A stretch of 64,000 bases of DNA from Okeania sp. SIO2C9 (GTDB lineage: Bacteria; Cyanobacteriota; Cyanobacteriia; Cyanobacteriales; Microcoleaceae), in NCBI RefSeq assembly GCF_010672455.1, contig NZ_JAAHGO010000005.1, positions 126,221 to 190,220 on the forward strand, written 5' to 3'. The stretch's first letter is position 1. Every line of letters starts with the position of its first letter. Positions 19,016 through 29,000 of this stretch are shown here, in pieces. A program made the position numbers and the translations under genes. Under the pieces are notes generated by a model. It saw only the letters and a list, made by a program, of their open reading frames with translations. It was not told the DNA's origin and did not search any database.

Positions 19016-19255
19016 ATGAATAAAGAACAAATATTTAATATTATCAAGAAACATACTTATGAAATAGCACCCGAATTAGAAAGAGTACCTATATCACCAA
19101 CTGATAGTCTAAAAAATTTAGGCATTGATTCAGTAAATAGAGCAGAAATTATAATGATGGTCATGGAAGACTTATCCTTAAATGTTCCACGCATTGAATT
19201 AGCTGGAGCCAAAAATATAGGAGAATTGGTCGATATATTTGCAAGCAAATTATAA
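19016..19255 (+). CDS. Donor acyl carrier protein of the beta-branching cassette
   Basis: A 79-residue stand-alone ACP with the phosphopantetheine serine in LGIDSVNRAEI. It is of the CurB/JamF type: it carries malonyl-, then acetyl-phosphopantetheine, and supplies the acetyl unit to HMG-ACP synthase. TTTAGGAGAATGTT before the ATG gives a good Shine-Dalgarno with 6-nt spacing. It lies 22 bp after PKS1 and 41 bp before the decarboxylating KS, the usual cassette order. Unlike the twin ACPs of PKS1 it lacks the Trp flag, which fits a donor rather than an acceptor role. Confidence 0.92.
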   Translation: MNKEQIFNIIKKHTYEIAPELERVPISPTDSLKNLGIDSVNRAEIIMMVMEDLSLNVPRIELAGAKNIGELVDIFASKL

Positions 19256-19296
19256 GCGGTGAATTATGGGAATTAATTAAACAAGAGGGCTGATCA

Positions 19297-20520
19297 ATGA
19301 GTAATATAGAGATAACAGGTATGGGCATTTTTACTTCCATTGCTCAAGGAGTTCCTACTTTTAAAGAAGCTCTGTTATCAGGAGAAACTCAATTTGCTTA
19401 TCTAAAAGATCCTGGACGTGAAAGCATCAAACCATTTATTGGTGCCGAACTTCCCGATATTGACACCAAAACCCTATTCCCTGAGTATAGTGGATTGTTA
19501 CGCACAGCTACTAAGAGCGCCCAAGTCGCAATAGTAGCTGTTGCTGAGGCCTGGCAAGATGCCCAACTAAGCTCCAGCAAAGTTAACCCAGAACGAGTAG
19601 GATTAGTCGTAGGTGGTTCAAATTTACAACAACGTTACCAGCAGCAAACCTGGCAACGTTATCAGTCACGCCAGGAGTTTATACGACCAACTTATGGGCT
19701 GACATTTTGGGATACGGATATATTGGGCATCATTTCCCAATGTTTTCATATTCAAGGTGAGGGCTATAGTGTAGGTGGAGCTTCTGCCAGTGGAGCAGTT
19801 GCTATAATTCATGCTGCCCGTCAAATTTTAATGGGGAACAGTGATATTTGTATTGCCCTGGGAACTTTATCCGATCTATCAGGATATGAATTCCAAGCAC
19901 TGATGAATTTAGGCGCAATGGGGAGCGAACGTTTTGCCGATCGCCCAGACCTCGCTTGTAGACCATTTGACCAAGACCATGATGGGTTTATTTATGGAGA
20001 AGGTTGTGGAGCAGTAATTTTAGAGAGAAGTGACCACGCTCAACAACGGGGCGCTCAATCCTATGGCCAACTCAAAGGTTGGGGATTGGCTTTAGATGGA
20101 AACCGTAGTCCCGAACCTTCCCAAAAAGGGGAAGAACGAGCTATAAATACTGCTTTAGCCATGGCAGGCCTTCAGGCAGAGAGTATTGATTATGTGAATA
20201 CCCATGGTACTGGTTCCCCCCTTGGTGACAAAACAGAAGTGGCAGCTTTAAAATCTGCGGGACTTAACCATTGCCTACTCAATTCAACAAAATCTTTAAT
20301 TGGTCACTGTCTAACTGCTGCTGGTGTAGTGGAAGCGATCGCCACCATATTACAAATGAAATTTGGTTTTTGTCATCCAACCAAAAATTTAGTTAATCCC
20401 ATTGATACAAGTCTAAATTGGGTGAAAGAAACTTCAATTCAAGCTGAGATCAAATATGCTATTAGCAACAGCTTTGGTTTTGGGGGAATTAATACAGCTT
20501 TATTAATTAATTTAGAATGA
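19297..20520 (+). CDS. Decarboxylating ketosynthase (KS with Ser in place of Cys), beta-branching cassette
   Basis: 407 residues, KS fold, related to CurC/JamG/PksF. The nucleophile position reads VGGASASGAV, with Ser163 where condensing enzymes have Cys, so it should decarboxylate malonyl on the donor ACP to acetyl and not condense. The two catalytic histidine regions are present (VNTHGTGSPLGDKTE and SLIGHCLTAAG). It sits between the donor ACP and HMG-ACP synthase, but a four-helix-bundle gene now separates it from the latter. GAGGG before the ATG is a plausible ribosome site. Confidence 0.93.
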   Translation: MSNIEITGMGIFTSIAQGVPTFKEALLSGETQFAYLKDPGRESIKPFIGAELPDIDTKTLFPEYSGLLRTATKSAQVAIVAVAEAWQDAQLSSSKVNPERVGLVVGGSNLQQRYQQQTWQRYQSRQEFIRPTYGLTFWDTDILGIISQCFHIQGEGYSVGGASASGAVAIIHAARQILMGNSDICIALGTLSDLSGYEFQALMNLGAMGSERFADRPDLACRPFDQDHDGFIYGEGCGAVILERSDHAQQRGAQSYGQLKGWGLALDGNRSPEPSQKGEERAINTALAMAGLQAESIDYVNTHGTGSPLGDKTEVAALKSAGLNHCLLNSTKSLIGHCLTAAGVVEAIATILQMKFGFCHPTKNLVNPIDTSLNWVKETSIQAEIKYAISNSFGFGGINTALLINLE

Positions 20521-20538
20521 AGAATTAAGAATTTAGAA
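20521..20538. repeat. Left arm of an 18-bp inverted repeat around the four-helix-bundle gene
   Basis: AGAATTAAGAATTTAGAA begins directly at the last base of the KS stop codon. Its exact reverse complement occurs at 20946-20963, after the four-helix-bundle gene. Related AGAATTTAGAATTAA sequence also occurs inside PKS3 at about 31340-31360. Confidence 0.7.
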
Positions 20539-20588
20539 ATAAATTTTTAAGAATCTCAAATAAAGAATTAAGAATTTTTTAAATAAAA

Positions 20589-20945
20589 ATGGCTAAAAAA
20601 GATATACAAGAAAGGACTCTGAATTTTAGTATAAGAATAGTTAATCTTTGTAAAATTTTAAGAGAAAATGGTGGGACAGGATATGATTTAAGCAAACAAT
20701 TAATACGTTCTGGAACTAGCATTGGAGCTAATGTTGAGGAAGCACAAAATGCAGAAAGTAAACCTGATTTTATTCATAAAATGAGTACTTCTCTTAAAGA
20801 AGCAAGAGAAACAAATTATTGGTTAAAAATATTAATTGCGACAGAAAAAAAACTAGAACAAAGATTACTGCCTTTATTAAATGAATCGAATGAATTAATT
20901 TCTATTCTTCACGCAATTATCAAAAATACTAAAGCTCAAAACTAA
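20589..20945 (+). CDS. Four-helix-bundle protein (23S rRNA intervening-sequence protein family)
   Basis: 118 residues, helical, matching the small four-helix-bundle family first seen in 23S rRNA intervening sequences. The signature is visible: SKQLIRSGTSIGANVEEAQNAES, then KPDFIHKMSTSLKEARETNYWLKIL. The molecular role is unknown. It is not part of any known beta-branching cassette, yet it lies exactly between the decarboxylating KS and HMG-ACP synthase, inside an 18-bp inverted repeat (20521-20538 / 20946-20963) with extra AATTCTTAATT heptamers on the right. This looks like a passenger insertion. A decayed relative lies between ndhG and ndhI. Confidence 0.8.
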   Translation: MAKKDIQERTLNFSIRIVNLCKILRENGGTGYDLSKQLIRSGTSIGANVEEAQNAESKPDFIHKMSTSLKEARETNYWLKILIATEKKLEQRLLPLLNESNELISILHAIIKNTKAQN

Positions 20946-20976
20946 TTCTAAATTCTTAATTCTAAATTCTTAATTC
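20946..20976. repeat. Right arm of the inverted repeat, with extra repeat units
   Basis: TTCTAAATTCTTAATTCT (20946-20963) is the exact reverse complement of the left arm. A further partial unit (AAATTCTTAATTC) follows, giving a short 14-bp tandem array before the HMGS start. Confidence 0.7.
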
Positions 20977-20987
20977 GGATTAAACTT

Positions 20988-22247
20988 ATGCAACAAGTTG
21001 GAATTGAAGCACTAAATGTATATGGGGGTTCGGCCAAACTAGATGTGCGAATGTTAGGACAAGCACGTCAGTTAGACATGACTCGCTTCGACAATCTTAT
21101 GTTGAAAGAGAAGACAGTTGCTATGCCTTATGAAGATCCAGTTTCTTACGCTATTAATGCAGCCAAACCTATTATCGATCGCCTCAGCGATCTAGAAAAG
21201 CAACAAATCAAAATGGTAGTGACCTGTAGCGAATCTGGCATTGATTTTGGCAAATCTATGAGCACTTATATCCAGGATTATTTGGGGCTAAGTCGTAACT
21301 GCCGAATGTTTGAGATTAAGCAAGCTTGCTACTCAGGGACAGCAGGTTTGCAGATGGCATTAAACTTAATTTTGTCCCAAACATATCCAGGAGCTAAAGC
21401 TTTAGTTATAGCAACTGATATATCTCGGTTTCTTGTTGCAGAGGGAGGAGAAGTCGAGGGCGAAGATTGGTCTTTTGCAGAACCAAGTAGTGGTGCTGGG
21501 GCAGTGGCTATTTTGGTCAGTGATGTGCCTAAGATTTTCCAAGCTGATGTGGGATGTAATGGTTACTATGGTTATGAAGTCATGGATACTTGCAGACCTA
21601 ACCCAGACTCAGAAGCAGGAGATGCAGACTTATCATTGCTATCCTACCTAGATTGTTGTGAAAATTCCTACCAGCAGTATCAAGACCGGGTAGAAGGAGT
21701 AGATTACCAAAAAACTTTTGATTACTTGAGTTTTCATACTCCTTTTGGAGGTATGGTAAAAGGCGCTCACAGAAGTATGATGCGTAAATTCAAAAGGGCA
21801 AAACCTGTGGAGATTGAAGAAGACTTTCAGAAACGGGTGATGCCTGGATTAGTCTATTGTCAACAAGTAGGGAATATTATGGGAGCGACGGTGTTTTTAT
21901 CTTTAGCTAGCATGATTGACAATGCAGATTTTGGCCACCCCCGACGAATTGGTATATTCTCCTATGGTTCCGGTTGTTGTTCGGAATTTTATAGTGGAGT
22001 TGTCACCCCACAAGGAAAGGAAATTCAAGCTCAACAAAAAATTTCATCACAGTTATCAATGCGTTATTCCTTAAATATGGAAGAATATGAGCAGTTACTC
22101 AGTCATAGTTCTACAGTTGCCTTTGGTACTAGAAATGTGACTTTAGATTACAAACTCTTTCCTGGTGTGTGGAAACAAATTGAAGGTAAAGGTCGCTTAG
22201 TGCTCAAAAGAATTAAAGAATTTCACCGAGAATATGAATGGGTATAA
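20988..22247 (+). CDS. HMG-CoA-synthase-like enzyme (HMG-ACP synthase) of the beta-branching cassette
   Basis: 419 residues, thiolase fold, CurD/JamH/PksG type. It condenses acetyl on the donor ACP with the beta-ketone of the chain held on the twin ACPs of PKS1. Catalytic Cys114 is visible in KQACYSGTAGL, the histidine region in SFHTPFGGMVKGAHR (His250), and a C-terminal SYGSGCCSEFYSG loop typical of HMG synthases. Length is normal. Its 3' end overlaps a possible ECH1 start (ATG at 22238). Upstream is the inserted four-helix-bundle gene, so coupling to the KS gene may have been weakened, but reading direction and order are intact. Confidence 0.95.
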   Translation: MQQVGIEALNVYGGSAKLDVRMLGQARQLDMTRFDNLMLKEKTVAMPYEDPVSYAINAAKPIIDRLSDLEKQQIKMVVTCSESGIDFGKSMSTYIQDYLGLSRNCRMFEIKQACYSGTAGLQMALNLILSQTYPGAKALVIATDISRFLVAEGGEVEGEDWSFAEPSSGAGAVAILVSDVPKIFQADVGCNGYYGYEVMDTCRPNPDSEAGDADLSLLSYLDCCENSYQQYQDRVEGVDYQKTFDYLSFHTPFGGMVKGAHRSMMRKFKRAKPVEIEEDFQKRVMPGLVYCQQVGNIMGATVFLSLASMIDNADFGHPRRIGIFSYGSGCCSEFYSGVVTPQGKEIQAQQKISSQLSMRYSLNMEEYEQLLSHSSTVAFGTRNVTLDYKLFPGVWKQIEGKGRLVLKRIKEFHREYEWV

Positions 22248-22249
22248 CT

Positions 22250-23014
22250 ATGAATTATCAAACTCTAAAAATCAGTTATCAAGACGTTGTACAAAGGATT
22301 CAAATATATCGACCTGAAGCTAACAACAGTATCAATAGTCAGTTAACGATGGAATTGTTGTCCGCTTTGCAAACTGCTGAAGCAGAGGAAGTCGTTAAAG
22401 TAGTGATATTAGAAGGACTACCTGATGTGTTTTGTACAGGGATGGATTTTGAAGAAGTGGTAACAGGAAAACAACTCGACCCAAAAGCAAGTAATCATGG
22501 TTACTACAATATTTTGAAACAAATGTCTCAAAGTAGTAAAGTAATTTTGTCACTTGTGCGTGGCAAAGTCCAGGCAGGGGGAGTGGGTTTAGTAGCAGCA
22601 AGCGATCTAGTTATTGCTGATGAAACAGCAACTTTTGTTTTATCAGAATTATTATTTGGGTTATTGCCAGCTTGTGTATTGCCTTTTTTGATTCGTCGAG
22701 TGGGATTTCAAAAAGCCTACCGTTTAGCACTAACAACTCAAACTATCTCAGCATCAGAGGCTGATAAGTGGGGATTAATCGATGAATATGGCAGTAATAC
22801 TAATCAGTTAATTAGTAAATATATTCGACGTTTAAAGTATTTACCCTCATCAGGGGTGAAAGAGTTAAAAAATTATATTAATCAGTTATGGATTATTCAA
22901 GCAGAAACTCAAGATTTAGCTGTAAATAAGATTTCTAACCTAATAGCAGATCCTACGATCCAAGAAAAAATTAAACGTTTTCAAAAAGAAGGATTATTTC
23001 CATGGCAAATGTAA
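22250..23014 (+). CDS. Enoyl-CoA hydratase-like dehydratase (ECH1) of the beta-branching cassette
   Basis: A crotonase-fold protein of about 254 residues, CurE/JamI/PksH type. It dehydrates the HMG-like branch to the 3-methylglutaconyl intermediate on the ACP. Crotonase features: FCTGMDFEEV, the oxyanion-hole region VRGKVQAGGVGLVAASDLV, and ELLFGLLPACVLPFLIRRVG. I prefer the ATG at 22250 (MNYQTLKISY); an in-frame ATG at 22238 overlapping the HMGS stop is the alternative. The stop overlaps the PKS2 start by 13 bp, which suggests translational coupling with the fused ECH2. Confidence 0.92.
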   Translation: MNYQTLKISYQDVVQRIQIYRPEANNSINSQLTMELLSALQTAEAEEVVKVVILEGLPDVFCTGMDFEEVVTGKQLDPKASNHGYYNILKQMSQSSKVILSLVRGKVQAGGVGLVAASDLVIADETATFVLSELLFGLLPACVLPFLIRRVGFQKAYRLALTTQTISASEADKWGLIDEYGSNTNQLISKYIRRLKYLPSSGVKELKNYINQLWIIQAETQDLAVNKISNLIADPTIQEKIKRFQKEGLFPWQM

Positions 23015-26000
23015 ATCTTAATTTAGACCGAGTAAAGGGCAACTCCGATGTAGTACAACTGGTGGAGTTGGGTAATGGTGTCGTGCAAATCACGATGAAA
23101 GATGAAGAAAACAGGAATGCCTTTTCTCCCGGAATAATTGAGGGATTATATAAATGTTTTGGTGCAGTTGCTCAAAACAAAAATTATAAAGTGGTAGTTT
23201 TGACAGGTTATGGAAATTATTTTTGTTCGGGAGGAACAAAAGAAGAGTTAATCGGTATTTACGAAAGAGAAATTAAATTTAATGATTTAGATTTTTTTAG
23301 GATAGCACTAGATTGTGAAATACCTGTAATTGCAGCCATGCAAGGTCATAGTATTGGTGGAGGTTTTGTTTTTGGATTGTATGCAGATTTAGTTGTGTTC
23401 AGTCAAGAAAGTATTTACACCACTAATTTTATGAAGTATGGTTTTACTCCAGGTATGGGATGTACGTTAATTGTACCTGAGAAGTTAGGTGTATTCGGGT
23501 ATGAAATGATGTATACTGCCCAAAACTATCGAGGGAAAGAATTGGCTCAACGGGGTATTCCTTTTCCAGTTGTACCAAGAAAAGATGTGCTAAAAGTTGC
23601 GAAAAAGATAGCTTATGAAATGTCGGAAAAACCTAGACTATCTTTAATAACTTTAAAGGATCACTTAAGAGGAAAAATTAGCCAAAAGCTACCTGAGTTT
23701 GTAGATAAAGAACTGGCTATGCATGACATAACTTTTCATCAACCAGAGGTGGCAAGTAGAATTGAGAAAATTTTTGGCGAAACAACAACTATGGTTGATT
23801 CGCTAGAATTGAATCAAAAAATTGTCAAGCAAGAGCGAGAACAAATAAATCAGCAAGAAGAAATACTAAATCAATTACAATTGGATGAAATTTCTTTAGA
23901 AAAAGCAGAACAAATGCTGCTGAATTTAAGTGAAGAAAAAGTAAAAGAAAAAGCAACAATAAATCAACCAACTAATAATAGTAATAAGCCAATTGAATTG
24001 GATAATTCGGAAGAACTATTATCTCAATTTATTTCTGGGGAAATATCTTTAGAAACTGCTGAAAAACTCTTATTAGAAGAAGTAGTAGAAACAAATAAAA
24101 AAACAGAGAATAAAAACGATATAGCAACTACAGATATTGCAATTATTGGAATATCATGTCGATATCCAGGAGCCAAAAATAGGAAAGAATTTTGGCACAA
24201 TTTAACCAATGGAGTTGAGAGTATTACAGAAGCTCCACCTGGAAGATGGGAACAGAAAAATTGGTATCATCCCGATCCAGAACATCCAGGTACATCCTAT
24301 TCAAAATATGCTGGTTTTTTAGATGAAATAGATAAATTTGACCCTTTCTTTTTTGAAATTTCTCCACTAGAAGCTGAGTTTATGGAACCTCAGCAAAGAA
24401 TATTTTTAGAAGAAGCTTATCATGCTATCGAAGATGCGGGATATGCTCCTGATTCCCTCAAAAATCAACAGTTTGGTATATTTGTGGGAGTAGCAGATAG
24501 TGGTTATAGCAAATTATTGTCAGATGCAGGAGTAGGGAATAATCGACTAGCACTCACAGGAAATCTCCCGTCAATGGTATCCGCCAGAATTGCCTATTTT
24601 CTAGATACAAAAGGCCCAGTAGTAGCTATTGATACGGCTTGTTCCTCTTCATTAGTTGCCGTTCATCAAGCTTGTGAAAGTATTCAACGGGGAGAAAGCA
24701 AACTGGCCATTGCTGGGGGAATAGTCATTATGACAACAGCAGATGGACAAATCTTGTCGAGTCAGTCTCAAATGATATCTGCTGAAGGACATTGTAAAAC
24801 CTTTGATGCTGAAGCATCTGGTACAATTTGGGCCGAAGGCTGTGGTGTCGTTTTATTGAAAAGGTACGATCAAGCGATTCAAGATGGCGATCATATCTAT
24901 GGAGTAATCAAAGGAACAGGAATTAATTATGATGGTAATACTAACGGAATCACAGCTCCAAGCAGTCAATCTCAAACCAGTTTAGAAGAAGGAGTTTATC
25001 ATAAATTTGGAATTAATCCAGAAACTATTAGTTATGTAGAAGCTCATGGAACTGCAACAGTATTGGGAGATCCTATAGAAGTAGAAGCGTTAACAAATAC
25101 CTTTTCTAAATGGACTAAGAAGAAACAGTTTTGTGCGATCGGAACTGTAAAAACAAATATAGGTCATGCAGTTTACTCCGCTGGAATTTCGGGTTTAATT
25201 AAAACCGCTTTGTGTCTTAAGAACCAGAAGTTAGTTCCTTCGTTAAATTTTAATCAAGCTAACCCACATATTGATTTTGAAAATAGCCCATTTTATGTCA
25301 ATACAGAATTGAAAGATTGGAAAATCCCTGATGGTCAAATAAGACGAGCTGTAGTCAGTTCCTTTGGTTTGACCGGAACTAATGCTCATCTAGTTATAGA
25401 AGAAGCACCGCTAGAAGTCAGAAGTCGTAGGGGCGAATGGCCATTCGCCCGTACAGAAGTCAGAAGTGATAGTACAGCTTCTGTGCAAGAGGGAAATTAT
25501 TTAGAACGTTCCTTGCATTTATTAACTCTCTCAGCTAAAACAGAAAAGTCTCTTTCCGATCTAGTTGTTAGTTATCAAAATTATCTGGAAAAAGAAAATA
25601 ATGACAGTGAGTTAGGAGATATTTGCTACACAGCTAATACCGGACGTACCCATTTTAACCACAGATTAGCAGTCATTGCTTCTAACCAAAATGAATTAGT
25701 AGAAAAACTCGCACAATACGAAGCAGGTGAAGAAGTAGCAGGAATATGTTCGGGAAATCTACCAAACAATATCACTCCACCTAAAATAGCCTTTTTATTC
25801 ACAGGGCAAGGTTCCCAATATGTAAATATGGGGAAGGAACTATATCAAAAGTCATCAGTATTCCGAAAAGCTATTAATAAATGTGACGAAATTTTAGGGA
25901 GGTTGTCTGTAAAGTCCCTATTAGAAATTCTCTATCCCGAAGATCAAGACACATCCAACTCATTCCTATTAAATCAAACCGCTTATACCCAACCAGCAAT

Positions 26001-29000
26001 TTTTGCTATAGAATATGCTTTAGCACAAGTATGGCAATCTTGGGGAATCAAGCCAGATATAGTCATGGGTCATAGTGTAGGAGAATATGTAGCAGCAACA
26101 ATAGCAGGAATTTTTAGTTTAGAAGATGGTCTGAAACTAATTGCCGAGCGGGGACGGTTAATGCAAGAGTTACCCCCTGGTGGTGAGATGGTGGCTGTGA
26201 TAGCATCAGAATCTCAAGTGGAAAAAGCTATAAGTGAATATACTTCACAAGTGACAATAGCAGCAATTAATGGACCAGAAAGTATCGTGATTTCTGGTGA
26301 AAGTGAAGCGCTGGCAAGCATTTGTAGTAAGTTAGAAGCAATGGGAGTTAAGACTAAGCATTTACAGGTGTCCCATGCTTTTCATTCCCCGTTAATGGAG
26401 CCAATGTTGGCAGAATTTGCAGCCGTAGCTCAGTCAGTCATCTATAATCAGCCTAGAATACCACTGATATCAAATGTTAGTGGTGAACAGGTGGGTGTGG
26501 AAATTACTACTGCGGAATATTGGGTAAATCATGTCCGACAACCAGTGAAGTTTGCCGAAAGTATGAAAACTCTGCATGAGGAAGGTTATGAGGTATTCTT
26601 GGAAATCGGACCAAAACCAATATTACTGGGGATGGGACGTCAATGTTTACCAGAAGATGTAGGAGTATGGTTGCCATCATTACGTCCTAATAAAATCCCC
26701 CTCCCGTCCTCCTTAGAAAGGGGGAGGTTAGAGGATGCTGCGCTTTTGAACAATGAATGGCAGCAAATGCTATCAAGCTTAGGAAAATTGTATGCAAAAG
26801 GAGCTACAGTAGATTGGTCAGAGTTTGACGGAGATTATACTCGTCAGAAAGTAGCATTGCCAACTTATCCATTTCAGGGAGAAAGATATTGGGTAGATAC
26901 TTCTAAAAATCAAGACCGGAATACTACTAATCAAAGTTCAAATTTAGTTAAACTACTTAATCAAGGTGGCATAGAGGAATTAACTCAAGAACTGAAGTTA
27001 TCAGAAGAATTAACAGAAGATGAACAAAAATTATTACCTAAGTTATTAAATATTTTAGCTAAAAGACAGCAAAAATATCTGCAAGAGCAAGATTACATAG
27101 TAGGTGACTATTATGATGAATTGGCTTCTGTTCTGGATGAAGAGGCAATTTTGAACTATATTCCTTTGCCGGGGATTATGAGAGGATTTTCATCAATTCT
27201 ATTTTTCGCCAAATTAAAAACACAAGAAAAATATCATAAATTAGCATCAACAGCTCAACAAGAAATTAGAAATATAGGTTGGCAGAAAATCGATTTTTCT
27301 TCTTGCCAGAAAGTTCTAGATATTGGTTGTGGTCATGGAACAGATTTAATGACTTTAGGGCAGAAGTATAATCACTTAGAGCTTTGTGGTTATACAATAT
27401 CAGAACGGCAAGTAGAATTAGGAAATCAAAAAATTAATCAGTTAAACCTAGAAGAACGACTCAAAATTATTAATGGAGATAGTTCCCAGGATGAGTTCCC
27501 AGAAAATTACGATCTGATATATGGATTTGAAGTAACTTGTCACATCAAGAAGAAAAAAGAACTATTTTTGAATATCAGAAATCACTTAAATAATGAAGGT
27601 AATTTAGTCTTATCAGATTTTATCTCTAACGCCTCATTTAGTATCGATTATGATGCTCACTCATCTTATCTCATAACTCAACAAGAATGGTTAGATTTAC
27701 TATCACAAAATCATCTGAAAATCATACATTATGTAGATATTAGTAATGAAATAGCTAATGGTCTAGACGATCCAAATTTTACAGAGAATCTCAACTATAT
27801 ATGTAAAAAAAGTAATTTAAACGAAAATGCCAGAGTAGGTCTTCAATCTTATGACAACCTATACAAGATGTTGCGTAAGAAGCTAGTCAGCTATGTAGTA
27901 ATGACAGCACAAAAGCAAGACTTATTGTCAGTAGATGAAATTTACAAATGGAACCAAGAAATTCTACAGAAACCACTACATTATTCTGATGTTTCATTAC
28001 AACAACTTTTCTATAGAGTAGAATGGCAAAAAGCAACAGCTAAACAACAACAGAAAAAACAACTACAGTCGAAAAATTGGATAATATTCAGCGACAGAGA
28101 TGGTGTAGGTAAAAGACTGAAAAACCTCTTAGAAAAAAGAGGCGATCGCTGTTTCATGGTATTCAGAGGGGAAACCTACAAGCAAAAAGAAACAGGAAGT
28201 TGGGAATTAAACCCATCTAATCCAGGAGATTTTGAGAGGTTTTGCCAAGAAGTAAAGATAACTGTTGGAGAAAGTCTGAGAATAATTCACTTGTGGAGTC
28301 TAGAAACTACACCTTCTCAGCAACTAACTCAGTCAGCTTTAGAATCAGCACAAAAGTATAGTTGTGGTAGCGTATTGCATCTGGTGCAAGCTATGGAAAA
28401 ACACTGGGACTTGAACTCACTCTCACCTCAACTGTGGTTAATTACCAAAGGTTCCCAGTCAGTTTTACCTGATGTAGAAGAAGTAGCAATAGCCCAAACC
28501 CCACTATGGGGAATAGGAAAAGTCATATCTCTGGAACATCCTCAATTATGGGGAGGACTAATAGACTTAGACAAGGAATCATCCACAAACGAAACAGAAA
28601 TACTACTACAACTAGTAGAAGAAGATGAGCAAGAAGATAGACTGGCCATTCGTCATGGAGAAATCTATGTAGCTCGTTTAGAAAGAAAACTCTTAGCAGA
28701 GTCTCAGCCACTATCCTTGAGTGAGGAAGGAAGTTATTTAATTACTGGGGGAACAGGAGCATTAGGATTAAGTATAGCTCAATGGTTGGTAGAGAAGGGA
28801 TGTAAACATCTAGTATTAACCGGTCGCTCTCAACCATCAGAGCAAGCACAATTGAAGATTAATAGTTTACAGAAGCAAGGATCAGAGGTAGTTGTAACTC
28901 AAGCAGATGTATCTGTTCAAGAAGATATGGAGAGGGTATTCAAGCAAGTAGAAGAAGTAATGCCACCTCTCAAAGGAGTAATTCATGCAGCAGGAGTCAT

